From a virus, in the IMG/VR virus record IMGVR_UViG_3300004369_000057, positions 1-35,920 of that record: a stretch of 35,920 nt of DNA. One strand, written 5' to 3'. Positions 21,151-31,763 of this stretch are shown here, piece after piece; positions within the stretch are counted from its first letter, which is position 1; every line of letters begins with the position of its first letter. The notes under the pieces are model-generated. The model did not search any database, was not told the origin of the DNA, and saw nothing but the letters and a program-made list of their open reading frames with translations. Position numbers and translations under genes: made by a program.

Positions 21151-22628
21151 TAATTCCTTTCGTTGATTGGAAGCCTGACGCTTCCGACTTTGGGGCAAGA
21201 GGATGCACTGTTATAACTAACGCCGTGCCTGCTGAAAGGTCGTTCCAGCCTTTTCCTGATCTGGTTGTGTTCTCCGATGCTCTAAGCTCCAGACCCAGAG
21301 GCGGGATTGAGGCATTTGATAAAGATGACGCCTCGCATACTTATGTTGGTGACACAACTGCTTTATATGAACTTGATGAGTCAGACCTGACTTGGACTGA
21401 TGTTACTCGCTCAAGTGGCGGTGCTTACGCAACAGGTTCGGGGGAGAAGTGGAACTTTGTTAGGTGGAAGAACAAAGTCTTAGCCACTAACTTTTCAGAC
21501 AACCCCCAGCAAATCACGATGGGCGGAGCCAACTTTTCCGAGCTTACAAGCGATTTCCGGGCAAGGAACGTCACAGCAATAGGTGATTTTGTTGTCTTCT
21601 CCAACACTTACGACTCCACGGATGGGAACGTCCCCAACCGTGTCAGGTGGTCTGCGATTGATGACGAAACAGATTACACCGTATCCCCCACAACCCTGTC
21701 AGATTTCAGGGATATTCCAGTAGGTGGCCCGATTAGAAAAATCACCGGGGGTGAGGTTGGGATTATCGTCTCCGAAAGATCAATTTTTAGGATGTCCTTT
21801 GTTGGCGCTCCCGTTGTCTTCCAAATTGATGAAATTCTCCCGGATGTTGGCGCTATTTCAAATGGCGCAGTAACAGAGCTTGGCGAGAACGTCTACATCA
21901 TTTCAGACCGTGGGTTTCTTGAGATTACCGGAAACGGAACGGGTGTTAATTCAATCGGCGCGGGACGTGTTGATAAGTGGTTCTTGGATGAATTCGACGC
22001 GGACTATCCTGATCGGATCTTCTCCATGCCTGATGCGAGGAATAACCGAATCCTTTGGGCCTTTCCCGGTTCTGGTAACACGGGAGGAAGGCCGAACAAG
22101 ATCATTATTTATGACCGGACTTTCAACAAGTGGTCACTGATAGAGCAAGAGTGCGAGTTGATTTTTAAATCCTCTGGCTATCAGGTGACTCTCGATAACC
22201 TGCCCAATCTAGGGTTTGACAATCTCGATGAGATGACCACTTCCCTTGACTCCCCTCAGTTTCAGATATCTTCTCAAATAGGGTGCTTTTCCTCTGACAA
22301 CAAGTTCGGGTTTTTCTCTGGAGAGAACAAGACAGCGACTTTAGAGACCGGAGAGATGCAGTTTAACGAAGGCTTTAAAACGTGTTTAACGGCCTTCAGG
22401 GGGCTTGTAGACGGTGGTACGGCAATGGCTAGTGTTGGACACAGATCAACCCTTTCCGAGTCTGTGACGTGGACTGACGAACTTACACAAAGCGCCACAG
22501 GAAGATACACGAAACGGGTCAACGATAACTATCACAGGTTCCGTTTAACTATTTCGGGTAGCTGGGTTGATGCGATAGGAGTTCAGATAGACTCGCTAGA
22601 CGCCCCAAGGACTGGTAGACGTGCCTAA
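21147..22628 (+). CDS. Tail stabilisation/nozzle protein (P22 gp10-like)
   Basis: The 493-residue protein starts at TTG in a TTGA overlap. It is rich in repeating beta segments with DxxTYVGD, KWNFVRWKNKVLATNF, FVVFSNT and IISDRGFLEITGNG, compatible with the beta-propeller of gp10-type nozzles. Position after the adaptor matches P22 and SU10 order (gp4 then gp10). It would plug the portal channel and anchor fibres. Confidence 0.78.
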   Translation: MIIPFVDWKPDASDFGARGCTVITNAVPAERSFQPFPDLVVFSDALSSRPRGGIEAFDKDDASHTYVGDTTALYELDESDLTWTDVTRSSGGAYATGSGEKWNFVRWKNKVLATNFSDNPQQITMGGANFSELTSDFRARNVTAIGDFVVFSNTYDSTDGNVPNRVRWSAIDDETDYTVSPTTLSDFRDIPVGGPIRKITGGEVGIIVSERSIFRMSFVGAPVVFQIDEILPDVGAISNGAVTELGENVYIISDRGFLEITGNGTGVNSIGAGRVDKWFLDEFDADYPDRIFSMPDARNNRILWAFPGSGNTGGRPNKIIIYDRTFNKWSLIEQECELIFKSSGYQVTLDNLPNLGFDNLDEMTTSLDSPQFQISSQIGCFSSDNKFGFFSGENKTATLETGEMQFNEGFKTCLTAFRGLVDGGTAMASVGHRSTLSESVTWTDELTQSATGRYTKRVNDNYHRFRLTISGSWVDAIGVQIDSLDAPRTGRRA

Positions 22629-22917
22629 TATCAGACAGCGCCCTGAAGCGCCTCTCGCTCACGCCAACGAAGTAGAACACCGACGATTAATCGCACAGCG
22701 GGCAAATGTCGGCCTTCCTGTGGACGGAACCAAGCCGATGCTTGCGCCCCTGGTTCTCAAGGAATACCCAACCGCTTCACTTCCTACAGCATCCATCTGG
22801 GATTACGGATTAGCTTATGACACGACTTATGGAACTCTTGCCTATTCTGACGCAACGGCATGGAACCACCTTTCAACGCAAACATTTTCTAGGAGGTATT
22901 CACTCCTAGTCTTATGA
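22621..22917 (+). CDS. Small tail protein (98 aa)
   Basis: GTG start overlapping the nozzle stop by 8 nt. N-terminus PNIRQRPEAPLAHANEVEHRR is basic and helical; the second half (YGLAYDTTYGTLAYSDATAWNHL) resembles the short beta motif seen at many phage fibre ends. Probable minor tail component. Confidence 0.65.
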   Translation: MPNIRQRPEAPLAHANEVEHRRLIAQRANVGLPVDGTKPMLAPLVLKEYPTASLPTASIWDYGLAYDTTYGTLAYSDATAWNHLSTQTFSRRYSLLVL

Positions 22918-23252
22918 GCGCATTACAAGAAGCCCAACTCGGGCAATTAAGACCCGCCGACACCAACGCAGCAAGCCTCTATTCCCCCGCCGCATCTACA
23001 ACGTGGATTGGCAAAAACCTTGTCATCTGCAACACCACAGGCACGGCAGCAACGGCTAGGGTCTTTCACGATGAAGACGGAACCACCTACGATGAAACCA
23101 CGGCCTTGTATTGGGATTTAAGCGTAGCGGCTAACTCAACAACAAGCCTTCAGGGATTTTTGAGCGGGAGCAATGCCAGCGGAAATATTGGCGTCAGGAC
23201 GGGTACAGCAAACGCACTCACCTTCACATTGTATGGCGCAGAGATTACATGA
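22914..23252 (+). CDS. Small beta-rich virion protein (112 aa)
   Basis: ATGA overlap. All-beta composition with NLVICNTTGTAATARVFHDEDG and LGVRTGT-like NIGVRTGTANALTFTLYG, a recurring small structural protein in podoviral tail operons. No enzymatic motif. Followed by a 29-nt gap to the ejection-protein genes. Confidence 0.65.
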   Translation: MSALQEAQLGQLRPADTNAASLYSPAASTTWIGKNLVICNTTGTAATARVFHDEDGTTYDETTALYWDLSVAANSTTSLQGFLSGSNASGNIGVRTGTANALTFTLYGAEIT

Positions 23253-23281
23253 GCCATTTACTCCTAGTGGATGATTAGAAT

Positions 23282-24844
23282 ATGACTTTACAAGAGATGG
23301 TTCAGCAGGCTTTACAGGGTGGGCCTGTTTCCGCGCAGACTGGACAGGACATTCTATCCCGTGCGGTGATGCTTGGTGCTTCGGCAGAGGATTTATCCCA
23401 GCTTGCAGCCTCAGCAGGGTTTCAGATTCCCGTTGATGAAATCAACCAGTTTATTTCCAGCAATTCCTTGTCTGGTGGTCTTCCGGGTATAGGTTCCCCG
23501 GAGGACACTTACCAAGTAGCAAGCAACCAGAACACAGGCAGCAGCAATCTTGCTATTACGGGAACTGGCGCTCCGCCTACTGGCACGGCTACAACCACAC
23601 CTATCGGGCCGACAAATCCTAACGGCGCACCTCCTCTTAATCCTCTGCCTCCAGGGTTTCAGACTCTTAACATAGGCCAGCCAGCACAAACCCCCGGCGT
23701 AACTCAAGGACTGCCACCTATAGAGAATCTTGGGAATACCTTTGCCAACTTATTCGGCAACAATCCCGGTGCATTGGGTTTTTCTGACCTTAACCCCTTG
23801 GTTACGGGCGCAGAGAACACCACTCAAACAGCGATACCTGAATTCCTAAAGCCATTCCTTGCTCAGTCTGTAGACGCCTCTCAAGGCGCTATGGCGGGTC
23901 TTACTCAATTACTCGCAAGGGACAATGCTTTAACTTCTCCCTTTAACTTCCTGCAAGAGCAAGCCCAGCAGCAGGCACTTGGGGTAGCTGGTGGAGCTGG
24001 TGGGTTTATCCCCCAAGCCCAAGATGCGTTCAGAGAGATTGCAGACTCTACAGATATTGTTGAGATGTTCAACGAGGGTAGGGAATTACTGAAAAACCCA
24101 CAGGGCTTTAGCGGACTTCAGCAGTTTGGCGCTACTGGCCCGCAGATGAACACTGCCGCTCAGAATGCTTTAGAACAGACTGCTGGTGGTAATTTCCTTT
24201 ATGGAAATCCCGGCTTTGATGCCGCAGTACAGGCTTCTATCGCTCAGGCCATGCCTAACATTAACTCAGGCTTTGCCCTTCAGGGTGGGGCGGGTGCTTT
24301 GTCTGGTGGTCTTAGAGACTCAGCCATTGCAGAGGTTACAGCTAATGCTTTTGCTAGAGAGTTTGGCAACGAGAGAAACCGACAACTAGGCGCGGCGAAC
24401 GCTCTAAATGACTTCGGATTGAGCAGTGGTGGTCAACAGCTAAGCGCTCTTAACTCGCTTGTGGGCGCACAACAGAACGCTGGAAACACTATCGCCGGAA
24501 TTGCCAACGCTGACAGGTCACGACAATTACAGGCTGCGGCTGCACTCCCTCAACTTGGTCTTCTTAATTCACAGATTACAGGCCAAGTCGGAGACGCACG
24601 ACAAGCGCAGGAAGAAAGAACGAAACTTGGACAGGTTCAAGCTATGCAAAACCTGCTCAATTCCTCCTTCGGCAACATCAACCCCAATGCTCTGTTTGGA
24701 AATATCAACTCTGTGCAGAGTAGCAGCAACACGGGGCTTAGTGCTTTGGGCGGAGCAATGGCGGGCAACTCCCTTGCTGGATCTCTTGGAGTGGGAGGCC
24801 CGTGGGGCGCAATAGCGGGTGGATTATTGGGGGCATTCGGTTAA
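23282..24844 (+). CDS. Probable internal/ejection protein A
   Basis: The 520-residue protein has a helical N-terminus, a Gly/Pro/Thr-rich linker (about 60-150), a long helical Q- and A-rich middle, and a hydrophobic glycine-zipper C-terminus (SALGGAMAGNSLAGSLG, PWGAIAGGLLGAFG). Such tails insert into membranes in podoviral ejection proteins (P22 gp7/gp20, T7 gp14). First of three consecutive genes of this kind. Confidence 0.65.
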   Translation: MTLQEMVQQALQGGPVSAQTGQDILSRAVMLGASAEDLSQLAASAGFQIPVDEINQFISSNSLSGGLPGIGSPEDTYQVASNQNTGSSNLAITGTGAPPTGTATTTPIGPTNPNGAPPLNPLPPGFQTLNIGQPAQTPGVTQGLPPIENLGNTFANLFGNNPGALGFSDLNPLVTGAENTTQTAIPEFLKPFLAQSVDASQGAMAGLTQLLARDNALTSPFNFLQEQAQQQALGVAGGAGGFIPQAQDAFREIADSTDIVEMFNEGRELLKNPQGFSGLQQFGATGPQMNTAAQNALEQTAGGNFLYGNPGFDAAVQASIAQAMPNINSGFALQGGAGALSGGLRDSAIAEVTANAFAREFGNERNRQLGAANALNDFGLSSGGQQLSALNSLVGAQQNAGNTIAGIANADRSRQLQAAAALPQLGLLNSQITGQVGDARQAQEERTKLGQVQAMQNLLNSSFGNINPNALFGNINSVQSSSNTGLSALGGAMAGNSLAGSLGVGGPWGAIAGGLLGAFG

Positions 24845-25950
24845 TGGATATAAACGCGAAAATACAAAACCTCCTTGGCTCTCCTGCGTTCAACATGGGT
24901 GTCGGATTGCTCGCGGCTGGCGGACAGCGCAGAGGCCCAAAGATTGGCTTCGGTCAAGGTTTGTTAGAGGCTTCCCAATACGCCAACCAACAGCAGTCAC
25001 AGTTCAACGAACTACAGGCGCAGAGACAAGCCCTACAGTCCAGCAAGCAAAGGCAGCAGGCGCTTAGCCAAATCCCCTCACTCCTGAACACAAGCAATGT
25101 CCCTCCGTCCATAGCGGCCCCTCCGGGCCTGCTACAGCAAAGATTGATGGGGGCTTTGGCACAGGCGGCACCGGAGCAGTTTGCTAATAACCTATTGGCG
25201 CAGCAGTTTGCACAACCGCAACAAGCTAGGCCGACTTCACAAATGGCGAACTTTGAATTCTTGAACAGCCTGCCCCCAGGTCAGAGAGAACAATTTGCCA
25301 ACATGATAAACCCGCCTGACCCATCACAGCAGTTAGCCGACACGCTAGCGGCTCAACAAATTCAGGCAAACCTGAGAGCGCAAGAAAACGCAGAGCTTGA
25401 GGTAAGCGCACAGAACAGGCGTAGAAGCACTGGCGCAAGAAACAGTATTAGCGAAATTGCAAATATTGTTGACCTTCTTGAAAGCTCACAGGGTACTGCG
25501 GCACAGCCGGGATACTTTGCAAGCCTCGCGGGAACTGGTGCATCCATGCAGGCCGCAATAACTAACCTAATGGGCGGAAATAATGCAGACGCCGAGAAGG
25601 TGGCTGAGACGGTACAGAAGCTAACCAAAGGCTTTACGCGTCTGAGCACGTCAACAATCCCCGATGCGTTCATGACATCTCAAGGCAAGCTGGACTTCTT
25701 CTCTTCTCAACTACCCTCTGTCGACCTTCAGTTAGGCACTAACCTCTACCTGATGGAAGAGTATTTGAAGGGAATCATTGATGAAGATTTCATCGACGAT
25801 GGCGAATACAACACCTCACAAGGCGCCAGGGAATTGCTAGAGAGGGTTCAGTCTCTTCGGGGTGGTCAAGGCGGCCCGCAGAATGAAATCACCGAGGCGC
25901 AAAGACAGGCCGCAGAAATGGGCATCACGATTAACGGAGTCAGTAATTAA
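24844..25950 (+). CDS. Probable internal/ejection protein B
   Basis: ATG 24844 overlaps the previous stop (TAATG). The 368-residue product is mostly Q- and A-rich helix (ANQQQSQFNELQAQRQALQ) with the GVGLLAAGGQRRGPKIGFGQG segment near the start that is common in podoviral virion proteins preceding the helical body. Likely ejected with DNA. Function by composition and synteny. Confidence 0.6.
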   Translation: MDINAKIQNLLGSPAFNMGVGLLAAGGQRRGPKIGFGQGLLEASQYANQQQSQFNELQAQRQALQSSKQRQQALSQIPSLLNTSNVPPSIAAPPGLLQQRLMGALAQAAPEQFANNLLAQQFAQPQQARPTSQMANFEFLNSLPPGQREQFANMINPPDPSQQLADTLAAQQIQANLRAQENAELEVSAQNRRRSTGARNSISEIANIVDLLESSQGTAAQPGYFASLAGTGASMQAAITNLMGGNNADAEKVAETVQKLTKGFTRLSTSTIPDAFMTSQGKLDFFSSQLPSVDLQLGTNLYLMEEYLKGIIDEDFIDDGEYNTSQGARELLERVQSLRGGQGGPQNEITEAQRQAAEMGITINGVSN

Positions 25951-27218
25951 TGGCTGGGATAACCGGAACAGATCGCAACGGAAACCCTGTTGAGTTTGTA
26001 AATGGCTCTTGGAGGCCAATTATAAGCAGGACTGCGACAGCGGCTAGAAACTTTGGCAGCAAGACTCTGCAAAACCTAGCAAATCTACCCCTCAGCTATC
26101 TAAGCTCATTCACTGAGGCTGGTCTAGGTATCGGTGACATGATGGGCAGGGAAGGCCCAAATGCGGGAATGATGGGCGACACAGTGGCCTCTATGGGGCC
26201 AACTCAAAACCAGATACTAGCTGGTACTCAGATGCTAGGTGAGAAAGCGGCACAGGTAGCAACTGGTTCAGATATGCCAATCTCGACATTCCAACAGGCC
26301 CAGCAGAATCAACAGCAGACCTCGGATATAGCAGCAGAGCAAAACCCATTTACAGATGCGGCCTCAAACATAGGCGCAGACGTGGCTGGGTTGTTGGCTG
26401 TTAGGCAGCCCGGCTCCAGGTCTAGGGCAATATGGGACATGAACCAAGCCCACGCTACCAGACTGCTTGAGGCGGCTAGAACAGCCCCGCAGACACAATT
26501 ACTTCCAGCGGCAAAGAACTTCAAGCAATTCTTTGGGTCTAGCCTGTCTTCATCTCCACTGTTTTCTTCTCTCACCAGAGGGGCAACAAAAGCGGGCGAG
26601 GCTGGAATAGACGCAATGATACTTGCTGCTATGAATAGTCAAGACCCAACCGAGACAGCCGCGATAGGTGCTGGCGCTCAAGCTGGCTCAAGTCTTCTTG
26701 CGTCAATGCTTACCGGATTCAGCGGGACTGGAAGCTGGGGGACAAGATTGGCGTTAGAAGCTGCTTCAGTTATGGCTATTTTGCAGGTCGGCAGGAGCCT
26801 CACACTTGGAGAGGATGGAAGCCCCATTGAGGACTTTGGTGCGGCCTTCGACAAGATTGTGGCGGGTGCTGCTCTTGGCATTTTTGGCTCCCTTGCTGGC
26901 GGTGGGCGATTGACCGGAACCAGAGCCTTTCAAGGGGTAAGAGACCTTGCGCCTGAGATGATAGAAATGGCGCAGTCTGGAATGAGGGGAATATCCCTAG
27001 ACCTTATTAATGGAATGTTTGCAGACCCCAGGTCGCAACTGGTCATGGAAAGGCTGGCGAAAGACCCGAACGCTTTTGGCCCCACGGTTGGCAGGAGGAT
27101 AGAACGAGCAATCAGAACAGGGAACTCTGACCTAAGCGGCGTTTTAGACAGTCTTGAAAACTCTAGCGCACAGTTCCGCAACCAGTTAAACGAATTAATG
27201 GGCGAGGTCCCCCGATAA
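25950..27218 (+). CDS. Probable internal/ejection protein C
   Basis: TAATG overlap. The 422-residue protein has helical N- and C-terminal parts and a hydrophobic centre (AAIGAGAQAGSSLLASMLTG, ASVMAILQVG, VAGAALGIFGSLAGGG) able to span membranes. The N-terminal NGSWRPI segment is typical of proteins in this operon position. Probably the channel-forming ejection protein. No lytic transglycosylase motif seen. Confidence 0.6.
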   Translation: MAGITGTDRNGNPVEFVNGSWRPIISRTATAARNFGSKTLQNLANLPLSYLSSFTEAGLGIGDMMGREGPNAGMMGDTVASMGPTQNQILAGTQMLGEKAAQVATGSDMPISTFQQAQQNQQQTSDIAAEQNPFTDAASNIGADVAGLLAVRQPGSRSRAIWDMNQAHATRLLEAARTAPQTQLLPAAKNFKQFFGSSLSSSPLFSSLTRGATKAGEAGIDAMILAAMNSQDPTETAAIGAGAQAGSSLLASMLTGFSGTGSWGTRLALEAASVMAILQVGRSLTLGEDGSPIEDFGAAFDKIVAGAALGIFGSLAGGGRLTGTRAFQGVRDLAPEMIEMAQSGMRGISLDLINGMFADPRSQLVMERLAKDPNAFGPTVGRRIERAIRTGNSDLSGVLDSLENSSAQFRNQLNELMGEVPR

Positions 27219-28759
27219 TGGCGAAGATAAGCACTTGGTCTACCACTGCTGCTAGTAACAACTCAGCAGCCCCTGACGGCGCACCCGAAGGAATGTCACC
27301 TGCCTCTGTGAATGACGTTATTCGAGAGAATATGTCCGCGATAGCAAAACAGTACATTGACCAAAAAGGCACAGTGACAACTGGTGGAACGACTACAGCC
27401 TACACCCTGACCACTAACAACGTACACACAGCGTTATCTGAAATCTCCCTGTTTGCCTTCCAAGTGAATGCCGCCAACACTGGTGCGGCTACACTGGCGG
27501 TTGATGGGCTTACCGCTAAAGCTATGCAGTTAAACGGTGCTGCCATTGCTGCGGGTGACTTGAGAGCGGATGAGATAGTTCTCTGTGTCTACAACCCTGA
27601 CAATGATGTGTTTGACATCTTCAAGTCTGGTTTGAATCAGGACGCAATTAAGACTGATACTATCAACGAGCAAACCTCTGCACAGGGTGTGACGGTTGAC
27701 GGGGTAGTGTTAAAAGACAGCGGAATCACCGCAACGGGCGGGGGTTCATTAACTGGAACTTGGTCTGACCTTGGCACAGTAACCACTGTAGATATTAACG
27801 GTGGAACCATCGACGGAACCACTCAAGCCACGGGTACTATAAACGGCTCTATCGCGGCTGGCGGAACCTGGACTGCTGCGGCTACGTGGACTCTCCCTGC
27901 TTTAACGCTAGGCGGGACTGTAACCTCTAACGGACAATCCTTCTCAGGAACCATTGCTGACCTTGGAACGGTTACAACTGTCGATATAAACGGCGGCACG
28001 ATTGACGGTGCTGCGATAGGTAGTGGAACCGTAAACGGGGTCATTATCGGCGGATCTACCCCTGCTGCGGGTACTTTCACTAACTTAACTGCTTCGACTG
28101 ATTTAACCCTAGCCTCTGGCGCGACTGTAACAGCCATTCTCGATGAGGATGACATGACTTCTAACAGCGCCACAGCCCTTATCACGCAACAATCTGCAAA
28201 GGCCTATGTCGATGCTACGGTAGTTGCTATCGGCGCTCTGTCGGTCTCTGGTACGCCTGTAGTGAATGATTATGCTAGGTTCACTGGGGCCGCGACCATT
28301 GAGGGCAGATCATACTCGGAGGCCAAGACAGACTTTGGTTTTATGACTGACCTGGTTGACGATACTACGCCGCAGCTAGGCGGGAATCTTGACGGCCAGG
28401 ACTATACTGTTTCCAAGGTCAATTTGAAGGACTACGGTGAAGTTACCAACGCTATAGGCTCTATCGGTGGCGGGACACAGGACATTGACCTCACTCTAGG
28501 TAATTGCGTTACTGCCACAGTTGACACTTCTTCCACCACGTTCACATTTTCCAACCCGACCGCCTCTGACGAGCTATGTGGGTTTATCCTCTATCTGACC
28601 AATGGAGGAAGCCAGACAGTGACATGGCCTGCTTCAGTGGACTGGCCCGGCGCGACTGCCCCGACATTAACCGCATCTGGCTTAGATATTCTTGTGTTCA
28701 CCACTATTGATGGTGGGTCCACGTGGTTTGGGAATTTATGTGGTTCTGCTTATGCGTAA
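27218..28759 (+). CDS. Tail fibre protein
   Basis: The 513-residue protein is low in charge and rich in T, G, A, V and I. An N-terminal virion-attachment part (to about 150) precedes beta-helical repeats; [17 protein letters not shown] occurs twice, 64 residues apart. [25 protein letters not shown] marks a trimeric stalk element. The C-terminal domain ([19 protein letters not shown]) is a common fibre tip. It would trimerise and contact the host surface. TAATG overlap with the preceding gene. Confidence 0.85.
   Translation: MAKISTWSTTAASNNSAAPDGAPEGMSPASVNDVIRENMSAIAKQYIDQKGTVTTGGTTTAYTLTTNNVHTALSEISLFAFQVNAANTGAATLAVDGLTAKAMQLNGAAIAAGDLRADEIVLCVYNPDNDVFDIFKSGLNQDAIKTDTINEQTSAQGVTVDGVVLKDSGITATGGGSLTGTWSDLGTVTTVDINGGTIDGTTQATGTINGSIAAGGTWTAAATWTLPALTLGGTVTSNGQSFSGTIADLGTVTTVDINGGTIDGAAIGSGTVNGVIIGGSTPAAGTFTNLTASTDLTLASGATVTAILDEDDMTSNSATALITQQSAKAYVDATVVAIGALSVSGTPVVNDYARFTGAATIEGRSYSEAKTDFGFMTDLVDDTTPQLGGNLDGQDYTVSKVNLKDYGEVTNAIGSIGGGTQDIDLTLGNCVTATVDTSSTTFTFSNPTASDELCGFILYLTNGGSQTVTWPASVDWPGATAPTLTASGLDILVFTTIDGGSTWFGNLCGSAYA
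27767..28009 (+). repeat. Protein-level tandem repeat in the tail fibre
   Basis: The 17-residue unit [17 protein letters not shown] is coded at 27767-27817 and again at 27959-28009 (period 192 nt). Amino acids are identical although many third codon positions differ, which indicates an old duplication kept for structure. Confidence 0.85.
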
Positions 28760-29372
28760 TAACAATAGGTCGGGCCTAGTAGGGGTGTGCTTCCACACCA
28801 GGAACAGAAAATGGCAGGCTAAAATAGGAAATTTGCATTTGGGAACTTTTGATAGTCTATTTGATGCTTGTTGCGCCAGGAAATCCGCGGAGTGTAACTA
28901 TAAAGCCAAGGAAAACACCGGTCAATTTACGCAGGTACACGGAGAGAGCAATACCCCGACTTACCATGTCTGGGAAGCAATGATGGCTCGGTGCTATAAC
29001 GATGCCTGCAAAGAATACTCCCGCTATGGTGGTAGAGGTATTAGCGTTTGTGATTCTTGGAGGACTTTTTCTAATTTTTACGACGACATGGGTGATCGCC
29101 CAAATGGCCAGCAACTGGACCGAATAGATAATGATGGTCCTTACAGCAAAGAAAACTGCCGGTGGGCAACTAGATCAGAGCAGGCAAGAAACAGACGAAC
29201 AAGCAAGCGGTGGTTTGTTTTTGGAAAAATGTATGAAACAGCGAAAGAGGCGGGCGAGGCCGTAGGAAAAGGAGAAAGCACGATTATTCGTTGGTGTGAG
29301 GGTTATATGACTCGGCAAGGGAAGAAGCGTGATCCTTTACCCCAGTGCTGGAGCGAGGTGCTGTATGCCTAG
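28752..29372 (+). CDS. AP2-HNH homing-type endonuclease
   Basis: ATG 28752 lies inside the end of the fibre gene. The 206-residue protein has an AP2-type DNA-binding module ([16 protein letters not shown]...[18 protein letters not shown], about 10-50), an HNH core ([10 protein letters not shown]...[12 protein letters not shown]...[19 protein letters not shown]), and a C-terminal NUMOD-like helix-turn-helix ([21 protein letters not shown]). Its end overlaps the spike gene by 8 nt. It is a mobile nuclease gene fitted between two tail genes without breaking either frame. Confidence 0.87.
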   Translation: MRNNNRSGLVGVCFHTRNRKWQAKIGNLHLGTFDSLFDACCARKSAECNYKAKENTGQFTQVHGESNTPTYHVWEAMMARCYNDACKEYSRYGGRGISVCDSWRTFSNFYDDMGDRPNGQQLDRIDNDGPYSKENCRWATRSEQARNRRTSKRWFVFGKMYETAKEAGEAVGKGESTIIRWCEGYMTRQGKKRDPLPQCWSEVLYA

Positions 29373-31341
29373 TGTTCGTAGAGCTTTGATGGCCGCGGCA
29401 GGTAATGCAGGTGAGTCTCTGTACGTTGAGGATGTCTTCTCGACTTATTTGTACGATGGTAATGGTTCTACACAGACCATAACTAACGGCATTGATCTTG
29501 ATGGCGAAGGTGGTCTTACTTGGTTTAAAGCAAGATCATCAGCAGTAAATAACGCATTAGTAGATACGGAAAGAGGATACACATCCGCAGACGCAAAAAT
29601 ACTTTACAGTGATTTAACTCAAGGAAACAGCACTAACACTAACTATTTGGAAGCTACTTCTACAGGCTTTAATCTATTGTCTGGGTCTGGCGGCGGTAGC
29701 ATAATGAATGGCTCAGGAATTAACTACGCTTCATGGACATTCCGCAAGGCTGAGAAGTTCTTTGATGTTGTGACTTATACTGGGACGGGTTCAGCTCAAA
29801 ACATTAGCCATAATCTCGGTAGTGTGCCGGGATGCGTAATTTTTAAGCGCACAGATTCATCAGCAGACTGGCTTGTGTGGCACAGACGAATAAATGGTAC
29901 GGATGCTGATGGTTCTATTAAACTAAACTCAAGTGCCGCTAAACAAAACGGACAGCCTTGGGATTACGATGGAGTTACTGACACGTATTTTCCTCTTATA
30001 TCTGATTGGGTAGAGGTAAATGCTTCTGGTGGCTCATATGTTGCGTATTTTTTCGCCCATGACGCAGGAGGCTTTGGAGACGATGGCAGCGAGAGTATTA
30101 TTAAGTGTGGGAGTGCTGCCGCCACAGGACTAACGACTGTGGACTGTGGTTTTGAGCCACAGTGGGTTTTAATTAAATCTGCGACTGTATCAAACTCTTG
30201 GTATATTTTTGATTCTATGCGCGGTTTACACGCAACTGGCTCTGGCCCGCAAACATTAAATCCAAATCTTTCCGGAGCAGAGTACACAGAGTCAACCGAT
30301 ACTTGTAATTTAACATCAACAGGTTTTACTTTTAACTCTGCGCGATTTAATGGCAACGCAACCTACATCTACATAGCCATACGCCGCCCAATGAAGACTC
30401 CTGAGTCTGGGACTGAGGTTTTTGATATAAATACTCGCTCAGGTAACTCAACAGTCGGCACTGTTGTTGATTCTGATGTTACACCAGATGCAGTTTTAAT
30501 AAAAAGCAGAAGCGATAACGAACACTGGATGTTTTCTCCAAGGCTTTTATCATCAAGCAGCGGCACTGCATCTAATGGACTTCCGCTAAATGAGACTACT
30601 GGTCTAAGCGCAACATGGATGTATAGTTTTACTAATGATAGTTATACATTGTACAACTCTAATGAGGTAAATGGCTCTGGTAAAACTTATGTGGACTATA
30701 TTTTTTCAAGAGCAAGCGGTTTCTTTGATACTGTTGTCTACACAGGTGATGGAAGCTCAAGCCTAACCGTTCCACATAACTTAACAGTAGTGCCAGAGTT
30801 AATTCTTACATCTATATATTCTACAACAGGCAGAAGATATGTTTATCACAAGGATTTAGGTAATACGTCTGGTCTTTGGTGGAACGACAACGTATCTGAA
30901 AGAACTGGAGAAAGTTATTGGGCAAGCACAACTCCCACAGCTAGTAATTTTTATGTTGGCGCTTCAACTACAACGAACGTAAGCGGTGGTAAATATATAT
31001 CCTTTATGTTTGCGTCTATAGACGGCATAAGCAAAGTAGGCAGCTACACAGGCAATGGAGGCTCTTCTACTCAGCAAATTGATTGTGGGTTTAGTAATGG
31101 CGCTAGATTTATTCTTATTAAAGATGCTGACGGTGTTAATGATTGGTATGTTTGGGATAGCGCAAGAGGCATAGTAGCAGGTAATGACCCATATCTTAGA
31201 CTAAATCAAACTGCTGCCGAAAACTCAGACTATGATTGGGTTGATCCTTATAGCGCAGGGTTTGAAGTAACAACAGACGCAACAGCAGCACTCAGAATAA
31301 ATGTTAGTGGGCGTAATTACATCTTCTTAGCGATAGCATAG
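29365..31341 (+). CDS. Repetitive tail spike/fibre protein (DUF7483-like)
   Basis: ATG 29365 is preceded by GAGGTG. The 658-residue product begins [16 protein letters not shown], a usual opening for this spike class. About six related modules follow, each with YTGTGS-like strand, a hydrophobic (I/V)LIK strand, then a W.V.D..RG segment. Composition shifts to T, S, N and G, and the DNA looks more A+T-rich than flanking genes, which suggests separate exchange of the host-range module. No depolymerase active site recognised. Confidence 0.8.
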   Translation: MPSVRRALMAAAGNAGESLYVEDVFSTYLYDGNGSTQTITNGIDLDGEGGLTWFKARSSAVNNALVDTERGYTSADAKILYSDLTQGNSTNTNYLEATSTGFNLLSGSGGGSIMNGSGINYASWTFRKAEKFFDVVTYTGTGSAQNISHNLGSVPGCVIFKRTDSSADWLVWHRRINGTDADGSIKLNSSAAKQNGQPWDYDGVTDTYFPLISDWVEVNASGGSYVAYFFAHDAGGFGDDGSESIIKCGSAAATGLTTVDCGFEPQWVLIKSATVSNSWYIFDSMRGLHATGSGPQTLNPNLSGAEYTESTDTCNLTSTGFTFNSARFNGNATYIYIAIRRPMKTPESGTEVFDINTRSGNSTVGTVVDSDVTPDAVLIKSRSDNEHWMFSPRLLSSSSGTASNGLPLNETTGLSATWMYSFTNDSYTLYNSNEVNGSGKTYVDYIFSRASGFFDTVVYTGDGSSSLTVPHNLTVVPELILTSIYSTTGRRYVYHKDLGNTSGLWWNDNVSERTGESYWASTTPTASNFYVGASTTTNVSGGKYISFMFASIDGISKVGSYTGNGGSSTQQIDCGFSNGARFILIKDADGVNDWYVWDSARGIVAGNDPYLRLNQTAAENSDYDWVDPYSAGFEVTTDATAALRINVSGRNYIFLAIA

Positions 31342-31349
31342 GTGACATA

Positions 31350-31754
31350 ATGGAATATCGTATTCAATCAACGGGCGAAGTCAAAAATCAAGGCGAAGTC
31401 CGCAGAATGCACAGCAACACATCACTGCCTAAAGTATGGGACGCTAACGTCTGCACTGCTCTTGGCATAGACCCTGTACTCGCAGCTCCTAAGCCTGAGA
31501 CTACTGGCTACACTCAAGCAGTCAGAAACGGTGCTACACAGGACGCTAAAGGCAACTGGTATCTGTTTGACTCTGAGCGGGGTATTGTTTCTGGCAACGA
31601 CCCATATCTGCTCTTGAACTCAACAGCAGCAGAAGTGACAGGCACAGACTATATAGACCCATTAGCAGCGGGACTTACACTAACAGCAGCAGGCTCATCT
31701 ACCATTAACGTGAGCGGCGGCGAATATATTTACATTGCAATCGCAGCAGCTTAA
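31350..31754 (+). CDS. Chimeric tail protein
   Basis: The 134-residue product has two halves of different origin. Residues 1-70 (STGEVKNQGEVRR...SNTSLPK...DPVLAAPKP...QDAKGNW) resemble the start of the downstream DUF4376-like protein. Residues 71-134 (LFDSERGIVSGNDPYLLLNSTAAE...INVSGGEYIYIAIA) match the last spike module ([23 protein letters not shown]). The join falls at the shared N-W. It may be a functional small tail protein or the product of recombination between neighbours. Confidence 0.75.
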   Translation: MEYRIQSTGEVKNQGEVRRMHSNTSLPKVWDANVCTALGIDPVLAAPKPETTGYTQAVRNGATQDAKGNWYLFDSERGIVSGNDPYLLLNSTAAEVTGTDYIDPLAAGLTLTAAGSSTINVSGGEYIYIAIAAA

Positions 31755-31763
31755 ACTATAACC

